A stretch of DNA of 64,000 bases from Undaria pinnatifida. Its lineage: Eukaryota; Sar; Phaeophyceae; Laminariales; Alariaceae. A program made the position numbers and the translations under genes. The DNA is taken from NCBI GenBank assembly GCA_012845835.1, contig JABAKD010000006.1, positions 1,348,116-1,412,115 on the forward strand. The letters are read 5' to 3'. The notes beneath the pieces are model-generated. The model had not been told where the DNA came from and did not search any database. It saw nothing but the letters and a program-made list of their open reading frames with translations. This document shows positions 42,401 through 45,185 of the stretch, piece by piece (position 1 is the stretch's first letter; the number at the start of each line of letters is the position of its first letter).

Positions 42401-45185
42401 CGCCACCTCCACCACCACCAACTACAACAACAGCCTTACCACAACACCAAACTGTAGACATAACGTATGTGGTAACAAGGGTGATTAGCATCACGCGTAG
42501 CCAGCAGGTAAAGGACAGGATCTCTCGATACCAACTCGGAGTGTCATCGCGCCAAGAAACGGCTCGCAGGATATGATACACATCAGGCACTACCATGTAC
42601 CGGTAAAACAGATGATGCAGTATTCTATGAAGAGTGAATCGCCAACATCACCGGCACTGCCACCTGCTTGCCTCATACGGTAACAAGGGGGTGGCCCATC
42701 ATGCCATACAGAGTACACCACTAATAAAAAAACAGGGAAGTAAGAAAGGCAAGCTCTTTAATGGATGCCAGGTATAAGAAACCCAGGGGCCATTATACTG
42801 AAGTTAATGTATAACGCACCCTCTCCAAAATAAGAAACCCAGCCAAGTCAGCATTTCTGTTACATTCGTACAGAATACTTGTAGGTGTGCTGTACGGCTG
42901 TTTGGCAGGTCAACTGCAAACGAACGGCGCTGGCTGCAAGCGGCAGAGGTCATCAGGTCAGCCCAGACAAGGGAAGATCCCGCGATTGCAAGGGTATGAT
43001 ACGTTATGCATCATCACACCAGGTGGTATTCGTTCATGCATTCTTCATACCCCACCGAGGTGATGTCCGTATGATGCACCGCGACCAGTGAGCAGTACCT
43101 CCCACCGTACCTAAGACCAATAGGTACGCAAATATAAGCACCGTTTTAATGATTAGTAGTATACACACGGTGCTTATATTTATGTAAATAATCACAACTA
43201 CTGGTACAAAGTGCAGCGGTATCCTATAAATGTACATGCCAAAAAATATGTATCTGATCTACCAGGTACGAAAAGCGACAGAAAACATTTTAGGGGCCAT
43301 GCTTTCGTCTGTCTAACAAGAGCAAGCGGCAGTCCGACTACGCCCGCGCTGCGGGCGTGTACTGCAGCTCCATACATTGCAGTTCGGGCACTCCGTACGC
43401 CAGCATCCCGGGCAGCTACGTGTTTGCTGATGCCGCAATCGTCGTGTCGTCTCGTCATGTTGCCCCTCTAAATGCTACCAGGTGCCAGATATATAGACAG
43501 CAGAGCAAATAGACAGCAGAGAAAACTAGGCAACACAACACAAGGTACTGATGAAGCAATCTGCAATCATCAGCAGCATCAGCAGCAGTGGCGTTGCACA
43601 ATCGATCGGAGGCAGTCCCAAATCTCAATTATTCAGTTGCCAATTGCATGTCCGCTGTACATCTTGCATGATGGCGAGCTTGCGTCCGACCAGTTGTTCT
43701 TTCGTCGCGTTTCGGTCGTACTGCTGTTAAAGTTCGTGTGTTTTTCGCGACAAACATTGGAGACAAAAAAGTATGTCCGAGGGGGGTGCGTTGACCTAAA
43801 ACAGCAGTAGAAAAGCTGTCTTGCACCCTTATAAAACCAGTACGATCGATTTTTTCGTGACGCAAATGATTTCTTGACGATGAAAGACGATATTTTGCTC
43901 GTACGAACGTCCGAGCACCTACAAAGAGTGGGCTGCAGACGAGCATTACTCGGCTGGGATGACAACTACGGGGTAATTACAGCGCAGCAGCAGTCAGCAA
44001 CGACGTTGCTCGGGGATAAATATCATAGATGTCACGCGGGGGAGAGAGAAAGGAGGAGGAGGAGTTGGAGGATTAGGAAGAGTGGGTGCGGGCGGAAGGT
44101 ACTTGAGGTTTTGCAAACCAGGGTCTGGGAGGAATGCAACATCAAAAATAGGCCATGGTTTCGTTTGTAATGGGAGTGGTATACCCGCACAGCAGCACCA
44201 TACATGGCATTGGCCTCGCGTAGAGATAGATAGACGCGCCCACAAGGAGCGACAGAGGAGAAGGAAGAGGAGGGCGAGGAGGTGAGTTGAAACTTTTGCA
44301 AGACTCTCAGTCTACCAAAAGGGGGAATGCACCAACACCTAAAAGAGGCGATCATTCTGTTTTTACCCCAAGAGCGCGGGGGGGGGGGGGGGACGAAAAA
44401 AACACCAGAGGAACGGTTTCCGTTGAAAAATTTCAATGAAAAATTCTGTCTCGTGGTTCATGGTCAAGGCTGCTTGCTGCTGATTCTGGGAAGGGGGTGG
44501 AAGGGGGGATCGGCGACCTTGTGAGCATAGCCTACCGTCCCGAGCTTTACAGCCCAAGCGCTTGACATTTCAAACCGAGGGCAGCTGAGCAGCAAGATGA
44601 AATGGTCTCCCGGAATTTTGAACTGCTTTTTGGCGGTCCAGATTATTCTGTTCGTACACTATGAACGAGTCACCTACCTACCTAGGAGAAAATAACTGAC
44701 AAGAGGCAAAACACCTGGAATTAGAACAGGGCATTTTTGTAAGGTTAACTCTGTTAGCAACGTACTCCCGACATGGGTATAAAACACTTGGAATTAGAAA
44801 GTCCAGGAGCTGGAAACGGGATACAAGCAAGTTTTTTCATTTTGTGGTGAACGACCCAAAGGGCCCGGGGGCTATTATAGCCTGAGAGGTCGATAACAGC
44901 TAGCCTGGCCGCAACGCAGGCGCCGACAGAGACGACATCTAGTGGGATTGGAACGAGATCAAACCCTAGTTGGTGTGTATTCGTACACTCTAGCTCACCT
45001 TGAGGGCAGCTTTGGTCAGCCGCTGGCACTCCATCGAAAGTATGGGAAACGTCGACCGAGACCTCATGCGAGCCTCCTCCAAGCTCATCAAGCGTGGTCT
45101 CGTACGAGCACTCCGTTGCCTCCATCGCCGCCGCTGCCACCCCCCCCAGCACTGCGAGGAAAACCGTGCGCCAGCTCCACCACAT
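1107..45185 (-). CDS. Twelve-exon gene for a probable type I membrane protein with a large ectodomain (gene-level entry; 3' end outside window)
   Basis: Twelve exons on the minus strand (45185-44999, 24181-24020, 22411-22311, 20442-20341, 16609-16347, 14614-14527, 12827-12636, 7254-7009, 6402-6286, 4211-3400, 2328-2155, 1206-1107) each carry an AG acceptor and GT donor. Intron phases run 1,1,0,0,2,0,0,0,0,2,2,0 and agree at every junction, giving 2544 nt or 848 codons without a stop. The product has a signal peptide (about 1-20), a first domain (about 60-160), a second related domain (about 270-390), a Pro/Ser/Thr linker (about 400-470), an acidic Gly/Ser-rich part (487-756), one membrane helix (about 801-827) and an acidic tail. 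An adhesion or cell-wall contact role is inferred from this layout; no enzyme motif is seen. Extra exons inside the 20.8-kb first intron cannot be excluded. The gene continues past 1107. Confidence 0.72.
1685..1965 (-). pseudogene. Two decayed copies of the exon 11 3' end
   Basis: Plus-strand blocks at 1860-1965 and 1685-1790 repeat the last 100 or so bases of exon 11 and its donor (2154-2260): both share CAGACAGCGCAGGT-like text and the CATCCCTCCATA box. Donor-equivalent points are 2154, 1875 and 1691, so spacings are 279 and 184 bp. The copies carry stops in the exon 11 frame and lack acceptors, so they are probably silent. CAC/AAC triplet repeats lie between them. Confidence 0.65.
2155..2328 (-). 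CDS. Exon 11: juxtamembrane region and first half of the membrane helix
   Basis: The acceptor is CGCGTGTACGGCAG|CATGTCC and the donor GCTGTCTG|GTGAGAAAG. It enters and leaves in phase 2 and codes for residues 758-814. Four cysteines and an NAT glycosylation sequon precede LKYGGMLFLALVGTCAV, the start of a membrane helix that exon 12 finishes. The split codons become Ser (AG+C) and Cys (TG+C). Two decayed copies of its 3' half follow in the next intron. Confidence 0.75.
3400..4211 (-). CDS. Exon 10: large acidic Gly/Ser-rich region
   Basis: The acceptor is TGCGCGTCGTTCAG|GTGTCC and the donor GAGATCAG|GTGCGAG. The 812-nt exon enters in phase 0, leaves in phase 2, and codes for residues 487-756. 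The start (VFNAAREGLATIFGLDSVQN) and the end (MDFQVVLTTEE, then RKELADALGVLPSEI) look like two halves of a compact alpha/beta module. Between them lies an insert of poly-Gly, Glu- and Ser-rich sequence. The module resembles SEA-like repeats of algal surface proteins in rhythm only. Confidence 0.77.
4370..4930 (-). pseudogene. Three decayed copies of the exon 9 3' end
   Basis: Blocks at 4855-4930, 4560-4615 and 4370-4445 repeat the exon 9 ending (minus-strand GGTGGTAGTGTCACCGGTAC and ...CTTCAG). Matching points are 4852, 4566 and 4395, spaced 286 and 171 bp. The two largest keep the upstream GCGCCGACCTTCAT-like text. None has both an acceptor and a donor of quality, so I read them as fossil exon pieces inside intron 9. 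Confidence 0.6.
5069..5372 (-). mobile_element. SINE1 (tRNA-derived) copy
   Basis: On the minus strand it starts CCGGTCGCCCCGGTGGCGTA (A-box region), has a GTTCGAA B-box-like site, then body text CACTCGATGAAAGATCGACG and an A-rich tail. No coding capacity is expected. Confidence 0.8.
5385..5925 (+). repeat. Dispersed family F, copy 1
   Basis: It begins CTCCAGCTGTGAGATCAAAG and continues through AGGTCGGCGACTCCCCTTGG and GACAGCTGTGGAAGGAGATG to G-runs, with an inner repeat of about 140 bp (TGTGCGTGGAAACTATGAAT). The beginning alone also occurs near 17340, 20000, 33750, 38500 and 38610. Confidence 0.75.
6286..6402 (-). CDS. Exon 9: Ser/Thr/Pro stalk
   Basis: The acceptor is CTGCGCATTTCAG|GATGGC and the donor ACTCTTCAG|GTGGGG, phase 0 at both ends. 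It codes for 39 residues (448-486): a repeat of the SSAPTSSPTSAPT kind, then FITSTDRGGSVTGTLQ leading into exon 10. The donor is weaker than the others. Decayed copies lie upstream (about 6425-6575) and downstream (4855-4930, 4560-4615, 4370-4445). Confidence 0.7.
6425..6575 (-). pseudogene. Decayed upstream copy of exon 9
   Basis: On the minus strand TGTTTCAG is followed by GACGACTCGAGCACCCCGAC and then Pro/Ser/Thr codons, mirroring the exon 9 start (TTTCAG|GATGGCTCGAGCACCCC). The frame closes within about 25 codons and no donor is visible. It sits in intron 8, 5' of the real exon. Confidence 0.55.
6775..6950 (+). repeat. Dispersed family C copy
   Basis: After a G-run come GTACTCATTTCATTCATAGC, GACCATAGACCCTCGCATGC and GAAGCGCCGTGGGGTGTTCG. 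Other copies lie at 21155, 25885, 26155 and 61555. Confidence 0.75.
7009..7254 (-). CDS. Exon 8: end of ectodomain 2 and Pro/Thr/Ser linker
   Basis: The acceptor is GGCGTTTTTTTTTCAG|GGGTGC and the donor CCTGAG|GTGAGTTT, phase 0 at both ends. It codes for residues 366-447. The first part, GCGLTIDAFATNRATLV, reads as the closing strands of domain 2. From about 400 it becomes a linker of Pro, Thr, Ser and Gly (VPTPAPTALSTFAPSS), typical of O-glycosylated stalks. Confidence 0.75.
7405..7560 (-). repeat. Dispersed family E copy
   Basis: It contains the hairpin-forming CTCCAGTCACTCTGGAG and GTCCGTGGTCACAGGACAGG; the same block is at 26860, 29045, 29840 (partial) and 39948. Confidence 0.7.
8121..8212 (+). 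mobile_element. TTAA MITE, near-complete copy
   Basis: It is bounded by TTAA on both sides, with CGCCTTCCACCACTGG at one end, AGTATAGGGAGGGATTTTGG inside and CTCTAAAGGGG at the other. It lies in intron 7. Confidence 0.85.
8226..8387 (-). repeat. Dispersed family G copy
   Basis: Inverted relative of 17085-17245, sharing CGCTCTTAAATCGGGGTACC and GTGACAGGC with a GCGCTCTTA repeat. Confidence 0.65.
8545..8790 (+). repeat. Dispersed family J copy
   Basis: CCAGCCATCTAGAAAACATC, CTGCTAGAGAGACTAGCTCT and GACACAGAGATACACCTTGC match 30160 and 35795. Confidence 0.7.
9246..9535 (+). repeat. Tandem repeat, about 95 bp, three units
   Basis: Each unit holds CCCTTGACCG, TACCTTGACTGACRCCAAAC and CTAGGTTTTAGTGTGGAAGA. 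Related CTTGACGG text occurs near 21650, 22225 and 37575. Intron 7. Confidence 0.8.
10560..11175 (-). pseudogene. Cluster of degenerate exon 7 tails
   Basis: Blocks near 10650-10690 and 10840-10885 repeat the exon 7 end plus donor (plus strand TACCYTCRAG, then CGGTGAGGAAAGA and the box meaning VAFEGD). Shorter versions of TTACCT...CAACGGT lie near 10985 and 11160. They are 145-190 bp apart and mixed with ACCAGGTA motifs and MITE pieces. None is a full exon. Confidence 0.5.
10934..11292 (+). repeat. Direct duplication (about 180 bp, twice) carrying a MITE end and GACCCG repeats
   Basis: 10934-11115 and 11116-11292 share GGAGGTAATATCATGTGTAC, CACGGGTCATGGCCCGACCC and CCATAACGCCCCTTAAAA. The TTTTTCACGGGTCATG text matches the ends of the hAT-like element at 51185, so a hAT end and a MITE end were duplicated together. 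Confidence 0.75.
11250..11661 (+). repeat. Tandem array of four TTAA MITE units
   Basis: Units near 11250, 11361, 11469 and 11578 each run from ACGCCYYTTA and AACTGGAAAC to CCTRAAGGGGTT. They are joined by ACTCGACCCGCGAGTTTCCA, period about 110 bp. A transposon turned into a short satellite is the simplest reading. Confidence 0.85.
11868..11974 (+). mobile_element. TTAA MITE, single copy beside the array
   Basis: It has TTAA at both ends, starts CGCCTTTACAAGTAGAAAC and ends TCCAAAAGGGG; a G-run lengthens the 3' part. Confidence 0.8.
12470..12612 (+). repeat. (TTA/TTG/CTG)n microsatellite
   Basis: An imperfect trinucleotide tract ending 25 bp before the exon 7 donor on the other strand. It yields a poly-Leu open frame that is not a gene. 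Confidence 0.9.
12636..12827 (-). CDS. Exon 7: core of ectodomain 2
   Basis: The acceptor is GTGTTTGTCAG|AACAAGG and the donor AACTTGAAG|GTAAGG, phase 0 at both ends. It codes for 64 residues (302-365), rich in Asp/Ser, with SGFDMAVAFEGDSSSLTVN; FDM sits at 347-349. The acidic loops would suit calcium binding, an inference only. Several degenerate copies of the 3' end with its donor lie between 10560 and 11170 in the following intron. Confidence 0.76.
13270..14202 (-). pseudogene. Two degenerate exon 6 tails and a 123-bp tandem pair in intron 6
   Basis: The string GTCGAAAAACGCCGC of exon 6 recurs at about 14157 and, less well, at about 13277, each with flanking exon and intron bases (AAGCTGCGTTTA precedes the 14128-14202 copy). 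Between them 13800-13922 and 13923-14045 form a tandem pair sharing GCGGCTCCTCGAC and AGCTCATATACAGCC. Both tails have lost the donor. Confidence 0.55.
14527..14614 (-). CDS. Exon 6: first strand block of ectodomain 2
   Basis: The acceptor is TTCCTGTTTTTTTAG|CACGG and the donor TTGGAG|GTGCGTCC. It enters in phase 2, leaves in phase 0, and codes for residues 273-301, including TITVSLEAWEGSSVKAAFFD. The split codon becomes Ser (AG+C). VKAAFFDLE aligns with IRALFLDIS of exon 2. The pattern recalls the 'DIRGxFFD' domain of secreted marine bacterial and stramenopile proteins; that comparison is from memory. Confidence 0.7.
14690..14820 (+). repeat. (GGGAT)n pentanucleotide tract
   Basis: ATGGGATGGGATGGG units with GGGAC variants, beside exon 6. 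The transcript strand is CCCAT-rich and pyrimidine-rich. Confidence 0.9.
14935..15075 (+). repeat. Dispersed family I copy
   Basis: CTTGAAAAAGCTAAAGCAAA and ACAATTAGCCGC with AGTAACCCGGCAAGTAAC match 19455-19640, 20230-20310 and, inverted, 7625-7760. Confidence 0.6.
15215..15620 (+). repeat. Dispersed family H copy, rich in GATCTATATGAT
   Basis: Repeated TTGATGATCTATATGAT units surround the core TAGCACATGTTTCGTGCG and CAGATCCTGCGCCACATA. The ATCTGTATGATCTGC text of this family also fills the exon 5 tail array next door. Confidence 0.7.
15970..16280 (-). pseudogene. Three tandem copies of the exon 5 end with donor
   Basis: Blocks starting near 15975, 16100 and 16216 repeat the last 50 or so bases of exon 5 (plus strand CACCTTGTCGAAAACACC, then GCGCAGATCTCCC-like text). 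The period is about 120 bp, and each is followed by ATCTGTATGATCTGC intron text. Two of the three keep a recognisable donor context. The array abuts the real exon, so exon border and intron were amplified as one unit. Confidence 0.65.
16347..16609 (-). CDS. Exon 5: Ser/Gly-rich linker leading into ectodomain 2
   Basis: The acceptor follows a long pyrimidine tract (GGGGAAAACAG|GTGTTGG) and the donor is CGACAAG|GTGAGTTT. The exon enters in phase 0, leaves in phase 2, and codes for residues 185-271. The first two thirds are low-complexity Ser/Gly. The end reads DCKELANVLKLDGRSALVS, then WEDEPLLYST. CKELANVL resembles RKELADAL at the end of exon 10, so that module may occur twice. The exon's last 50 or so bases and donor recur three times downstream in the next intron. 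Confidence 0.68.
17085..17245 (+). repeat. Dispersed family G copy
   Basis: GTGGGTACCCCGATTTAAGA, GCGCCGGCTTTCGGCTTGTC and GTGCGCTCTTG match the complement of 8226-8387. Confidence 0.65.
17423..18201. mobile_element. 779-bp non-autonomous element with 50-bp inverted ends (Harbinger-like)
   Basis: The left end GGCTATTTCTTACACAGTCG pairs with the right end, whose complement reads GGCCATTTCTTACACGGTCG; similarity extends about 50 bp. TAA flanks both ends (17420-17422, 18202-18204), fitting the 3-bp TWA target of PIF/Harbinger. A second inverted pair sits near 17490-17610. No transposase is recognised. Confidence 0.75.
18540..18715 (+). repeat. Dispersed family M copy
   Basis: CTAAAATGAACCGATGTCGG, GGTGTAGGGAAAGGAAATGG and AGAAGGTCCTATAGATACCA match 50205-50345. 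Confidence 0.7.
18750..19032 (+). repeat. Long (AAT)n microsatellite
   Basis: About 280 bp of TAA/AAT units with GAT and AAA interruptions. Poly-Asn and poly-Ile frames across it are artefacts. Confidence 0.95.
19165..19460 (+). repeat. Dispersed family H copy
   Basis: The core CTAGCACATGTTTCCTGGGT with GGATATGGACTCTGC is followed by many ATCTATAT-type units ending GATCTAGATCGTAATCTG. Confidence 0.7.
19455..19640 (+). repeat. Dispersed family I copy with a 50-bp inner duplication
   Basis: CAAAAATCAAAGCAAAAACA, then TAGCCACTYGGCACCG, occurs twice in tandem before AGTAACCGGGCAAGTAG. Confidence 0.65.
19725..19985 (-). mobile_element. SINE2 copy, tRNA-like head not recognised
   Basis: It shares AACTCAGATACGGGGT, GCGAGAAGACTCGAGCC and CTCTCAGCAGTTGGTTCC with the copy at 33310. 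Intron 4. Confidence 0.65.
20341..20442 (-). CDS. Exon 4: end of ectodomain 1
   Basis: The acceptor is CCTAAAGTTCCAG|AGGATTAG and the donor GGAGAG|GTGAGCG, phase 0 at both ends. It codes for 34 residues (151-184) with ISVVTSCVGEDSES and two cysteines, matching in position the beta-strand-like end of domain 2 (exon 7/8 junction). It is short but supported by clean splice sites, correct phase and position. Confidence 0.68.
21155..21460 (+). repeat. Dispersed family C copy, long form
   Basis: G-run, GTGTACTCGATATTCATGCA, CGGGACGGAGCATATCGGGT, then a 3' part (TTCCGCACCTTGTGCGTACT, TGTTTTCTGGTGCGGCCAC) that the 61555 copy also has. A shorter relative lies at 20815-20970. Confidence 0.78.
21976..22064 (+). 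mobile_element. TTAA MITE, worn copy in intron 3
   Basis: GCGTTTACAACTGGAAACCC, GAAATTAGTATAG and GGGGCTTTAAAGGG mark the family; both TTAA borders have decayed. Confidence 0.7.
22311..22411 (-). CDS. Exon 3: second half of ectodomain 1
   Basis: The acceptor is GCTGTTGCAG|AATACAACG and the donor CAGGAG|GTAAGTCAG, close to consensus. The exon enters in phase 1, leaves in phase 0, and codes for residues 118-150 with ENGAFDMGMAIGDD. The FDM triplet (135-137) lies about 53 residues after the FLD of exon 2. Domain 2 has FFD and FDM about 50 residues apart, so the two exon pairs look like copies of one fold. Confidence 0.75.
22570..23995 (+). repeat. C-rich CCACC low-complexity tract in intron 2
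   Basis: Some 1.4 kb of CACC, CCACCA and C-runs on the plus strand, hence G-rich in the transcript of the large gene. Poly-Pro/Thr frames of up to 300 codons cross it and are not credible. The exon 2 duplicate sits inside it. Confidence 0.88.
23737..23830 (-). pseudogene. Duplicate of the exon 2 3' half with donor
   Basis: On the minus strand this repeats exon 2 from GTCGACGCTAGATGACCATG to CTGTTG|GTGAGTGGC, with reading frame and donor intact over about 28 codons (STLDDHDPTLVDAHRETT). It lies 282 bp downstream of the real donor. No acceptor is visible because C-rich low-complexity DNA precedes it. It could act as an alternative 3' end if exon 2's own donor were skipped. Confidence 0.6.
24020..24181 (-). 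CDS. Exon 2: first half of ectodomain 1
   Basis: The acceptor is GCTTATCAAACAG|GGTATGG and the donor AGTGTTG|GTGAGTGG. The exon enters and leaves in phase 1 and codes for residues 64-116, including AVVLDLRTASGNIRALFLD. The segment IRALFLDIS (78-86) matches VKAAFFDLE in exon 6, the main evidence for two homologous ectodomains. The acceptor lies in a 137-bp tandem repeat, and the exon's 3' half is repeated at 23737-23830. Confidence 0.72.
24182..24597 (-). repeat. 137-bp tandem repeat, three copies, each with the exon 2 acceptor
   Basis: Units begin at CCTGTTTGATAAGCAAAACC (24181, 24319, 24456) and share CAGTGACAGATAT and CACAATCCAGTTCGAT. On the gene's strand each unit ends in the polypyrimidine/CAG acceptor context of exon 2, so intron 1 offers three near-identical 3' splice sites in a row. 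Confidence 0.85.
24597..24745 (+). repeat. Dispersed family D copy
   Basis: TATCCTCCAGCGGGTGGAAA, AAGCTCACCACACTT and CCAGCGCTAGCTGGC match the other three copies. Intron 1. Confidence 0.7.
25225..25555 (-). mobile_element. SINE2-like copy with a different tRNA-like head
   Basis: The body matches SINE2 (AACTCAGATCCGGGGTCGCA). The right end on the minus strand reads CTGGTGGTCGAGTCGTC, then GAGTACGAATCCACC, a tRNA-like A/B pair unlike the other copies. It may be a subfamily or a chimera. Confidence 0.6.
25885..26240 (-). repeat. Dispersed family C, one long and one short inverted copy
   Basis: 25885-26090 and 26155-26240 both hold CCCGGCGTAGTAGGGATGCG, and both are followed by ACACACACCYAYAACCGTAG. 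The block was therefore duplicated locally after insertion. Confidence 0.75.
26335..26450 (+). repeat. Dispersed family H fragment
   Basis: TAGTACGTGTTCCTCCGGTT, GACCTGTACCACGCCGATCC and GATCATATGATCTATTTGAT are a diverged core and tail. Confidence 0.55.
26578..26664 (+). mobile_element. TTAA MITE in intron 1
   Basis: It runs from AACGCCGTTACAACTGC through ACTTAGTATAGGGAGGGG to GGGCTCTAAAG; the borders are worn. Confidence 0.7.
26860..26935 (+). repeat. Dispersed family E copy
   Basis: CACTCCAGAGTAACTGGAGC, then CCTGTCCAGTGACCATGGGC and GTTAATGTGAGGA. Confidence 0.7.
27365..27450 (+). repeat. (AAC)n microsatellite
   Basis: CAACAACAACAACAACAACA with few interruptions. Confidence 0.92.
28130..28445. 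other. Unassigned GC-rich block open on both strands (intron 1)
   Basis: Both strands keep 100-codon frames. The plus frame contains DGMACLEEYLTGIKSEGWRM and KEGTETFIRKRH, which look protein-like. The minus frame follows a CAG acceptor-like site but no donor. I do not recognise either; it may be an old insertion of coding DNA. Confidence 0.25.
28860..29010 (+). repeat. Dispersed family D copy after an oligo-T
   Basis: A 20-T run is followed by ATCCTCCGGCGGATGGGGAA and CACTTCCACGTATTTTCATA. The oligo-T start suggests a minus-oriented retroposon. Confidence 0.72.
29045..29140 (+). repeat. Dispersed family E copy
   Basis: ACTCCAGAGTGACTGGAGCC and TGTCCTGTGACCAGGGACTT match the family; it directly follows a family D copy. 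A partial relative is at 29840-29930. Confidence 0.7.
30160..30390 (+). repeat. Dispersed family J copy
   Basis: GTGTGTGATGTTCACATCAA, CTCCTAGAGAGACTCTGGTC and AGCCAGCACACCAGACTA follow the order of the 8545 copy. A start fragment is at 28725-28800. Confidence 0.7.
30660..31100 (-). mobile_element. SINE2 copy interrupted by a TTAA MITE
   Basis: The tRNA-like head on the minus strand (CTGGTGGTCTAGTGGTTACC) ends near 31100. The body carries TCTGGGGTCACATAGCGGGC and CTCGTGGACTCGCGTCGAG like the copy at 33310, with the tail near 30660. A MITE occupies 30966-31053 inside it. Confidence 0.7.
30966..31053 (+). mobile_element. TTAA MITE inserted in SINE2
   Basis: An 80-bp element flanked by TTAA on both sides (30966-30969, 31050-31053). 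SINE2 sequence continues on both sides, which dates the MITE as the younger insertion. Confidence 0.85.
32045..32275 (+). repeat. Dispersed family H copy
   Basis: GACAGATCAGACCCCTATTG, GGGGAAAGCCGGATGGTCAA, ACAAGTTTCCTGGGTTTGGA and TCTAGATCGTGATGTG give the whole family order. Confidence 0.72.
33310..33700 (+). mobile_element. SINE2 copy, most complete
   Basis: The head CCGGTCGCCCCGGTGGTCTA with TAAGTTCGATTCCCACC is tRNA-like. Body and A-rich tail (TAAATGAATAAATAAATA) follow. The head resembles SINE1 while the body differs, so the two families may share an origin. Confidence 0.72.
33898..34110 (+). repeat. Dispersed family D copy, long form
   Basis: Oligo-T, CATCCTCCGGCGGATGGGGA, CAATCCAGCGCTAGCTGGC, then CGGTCCCTATCGGCGGTCCC and TCCGGCAGCGCAA, which the 47785 copy also carries. 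Confidence 0.75.
34747..35060 (+). mobile_element. SINE1 copy with 7-bp target duplication
   Basis: The tRNA-like head is followed by GTGAGTTCGAGTCCCC (B box) and the family body, ending in a 13-A tail. TGCATAA flanks it on both sides (34740-34746, 35061-35067), the mark of LINE-driven insertion. Confidence 0.88.
35795..36040 (+). repeat. Dispersed family J copy
   Basis: CCTAGCCATCTAGTACAATA, CAGCACAACCAGTGTCCGTG and CACAAACTACGACACAGACA match the family. Confidence 0.68.
36805..37280 (+). repeat. Dispersed family F, copy 2
   Basis: It follows copy 1 throughout, including GGCGACTCCCCTTGGAACTA and the G-rich centre between two related halves. Confidence 0.78.
37657..37958 (-). mobile_element. 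SINE1 copy with 12-bp flanking duplication
   Basis: A full-length minus copy with an oligo-T (A tail) at the left end. TTATTGAATGTC occurs at 37635-37646 and 37959-37970; the left copy is separated from the tail by about 10 bases of extra sequence. Confidence 0.85.
39202..39505 (+). mobile_element. SINE1 copy
   Basis: It starts CCGGTCGCCCCGGTGGCGAA and keeps the body through AGTAGAAGTGTGAAAAATAA; the B box is worn and no target duplication is seen. Confidence 0.78.
39948..40125 (-). repeat. Dispersed family E copy
   Basis: ACTGTTCTCACATGATCTCG and CGTGGTCACAGGACAGGCAT match 7405; the A-rich part and GTACACGCCCAAG follow. Confidence 0.65.
40195..40800 (+). repeat. Satellite-like tandem repeat, about 120 bp, five units
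   Basis: Units share ATGGCAAGATCTCGTC, CTTTCCAAAGCC and GTGTCCTTACTTTTGGAGAA. Open frames of 100-160 codons on both strands come from the repeat and lack protein features. Intron 1. Confidence 0.82.
41735..42240 (-). repeat. Dispersed family F, copy 3 (inverted)
   Basis: Complementary to copies 1 and 2 from the C-rich centre (41765-41900) to AGATGAGTTTCGACAAAATA. Family class unknown. Confidence 0.78.
44999..45185 (-). CDS. Exon 1: signal peptide and start of ectodomain
   Basis: The chosen ATG (45185-45183) has G at -3 and opens MWWSWRTVFLAVLGG followed by VAAAA, a textbook signal peptide with Trp/Arg n-region and Ala-rich cleavage zone. The mature part carries ECSYETTLDELGG and ends PAADQSCPQ. 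The donor is CTCAAG|GTGAGC, leaving phase 1. The frame stays open upstream to an ATG at 45332 and another near 45269. These would put a 20-50 residue basic leader before the hydrophobic segment, so I prefer the inner start. No TATA-like promoter was recognised upstream. Confidence 0.62.
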
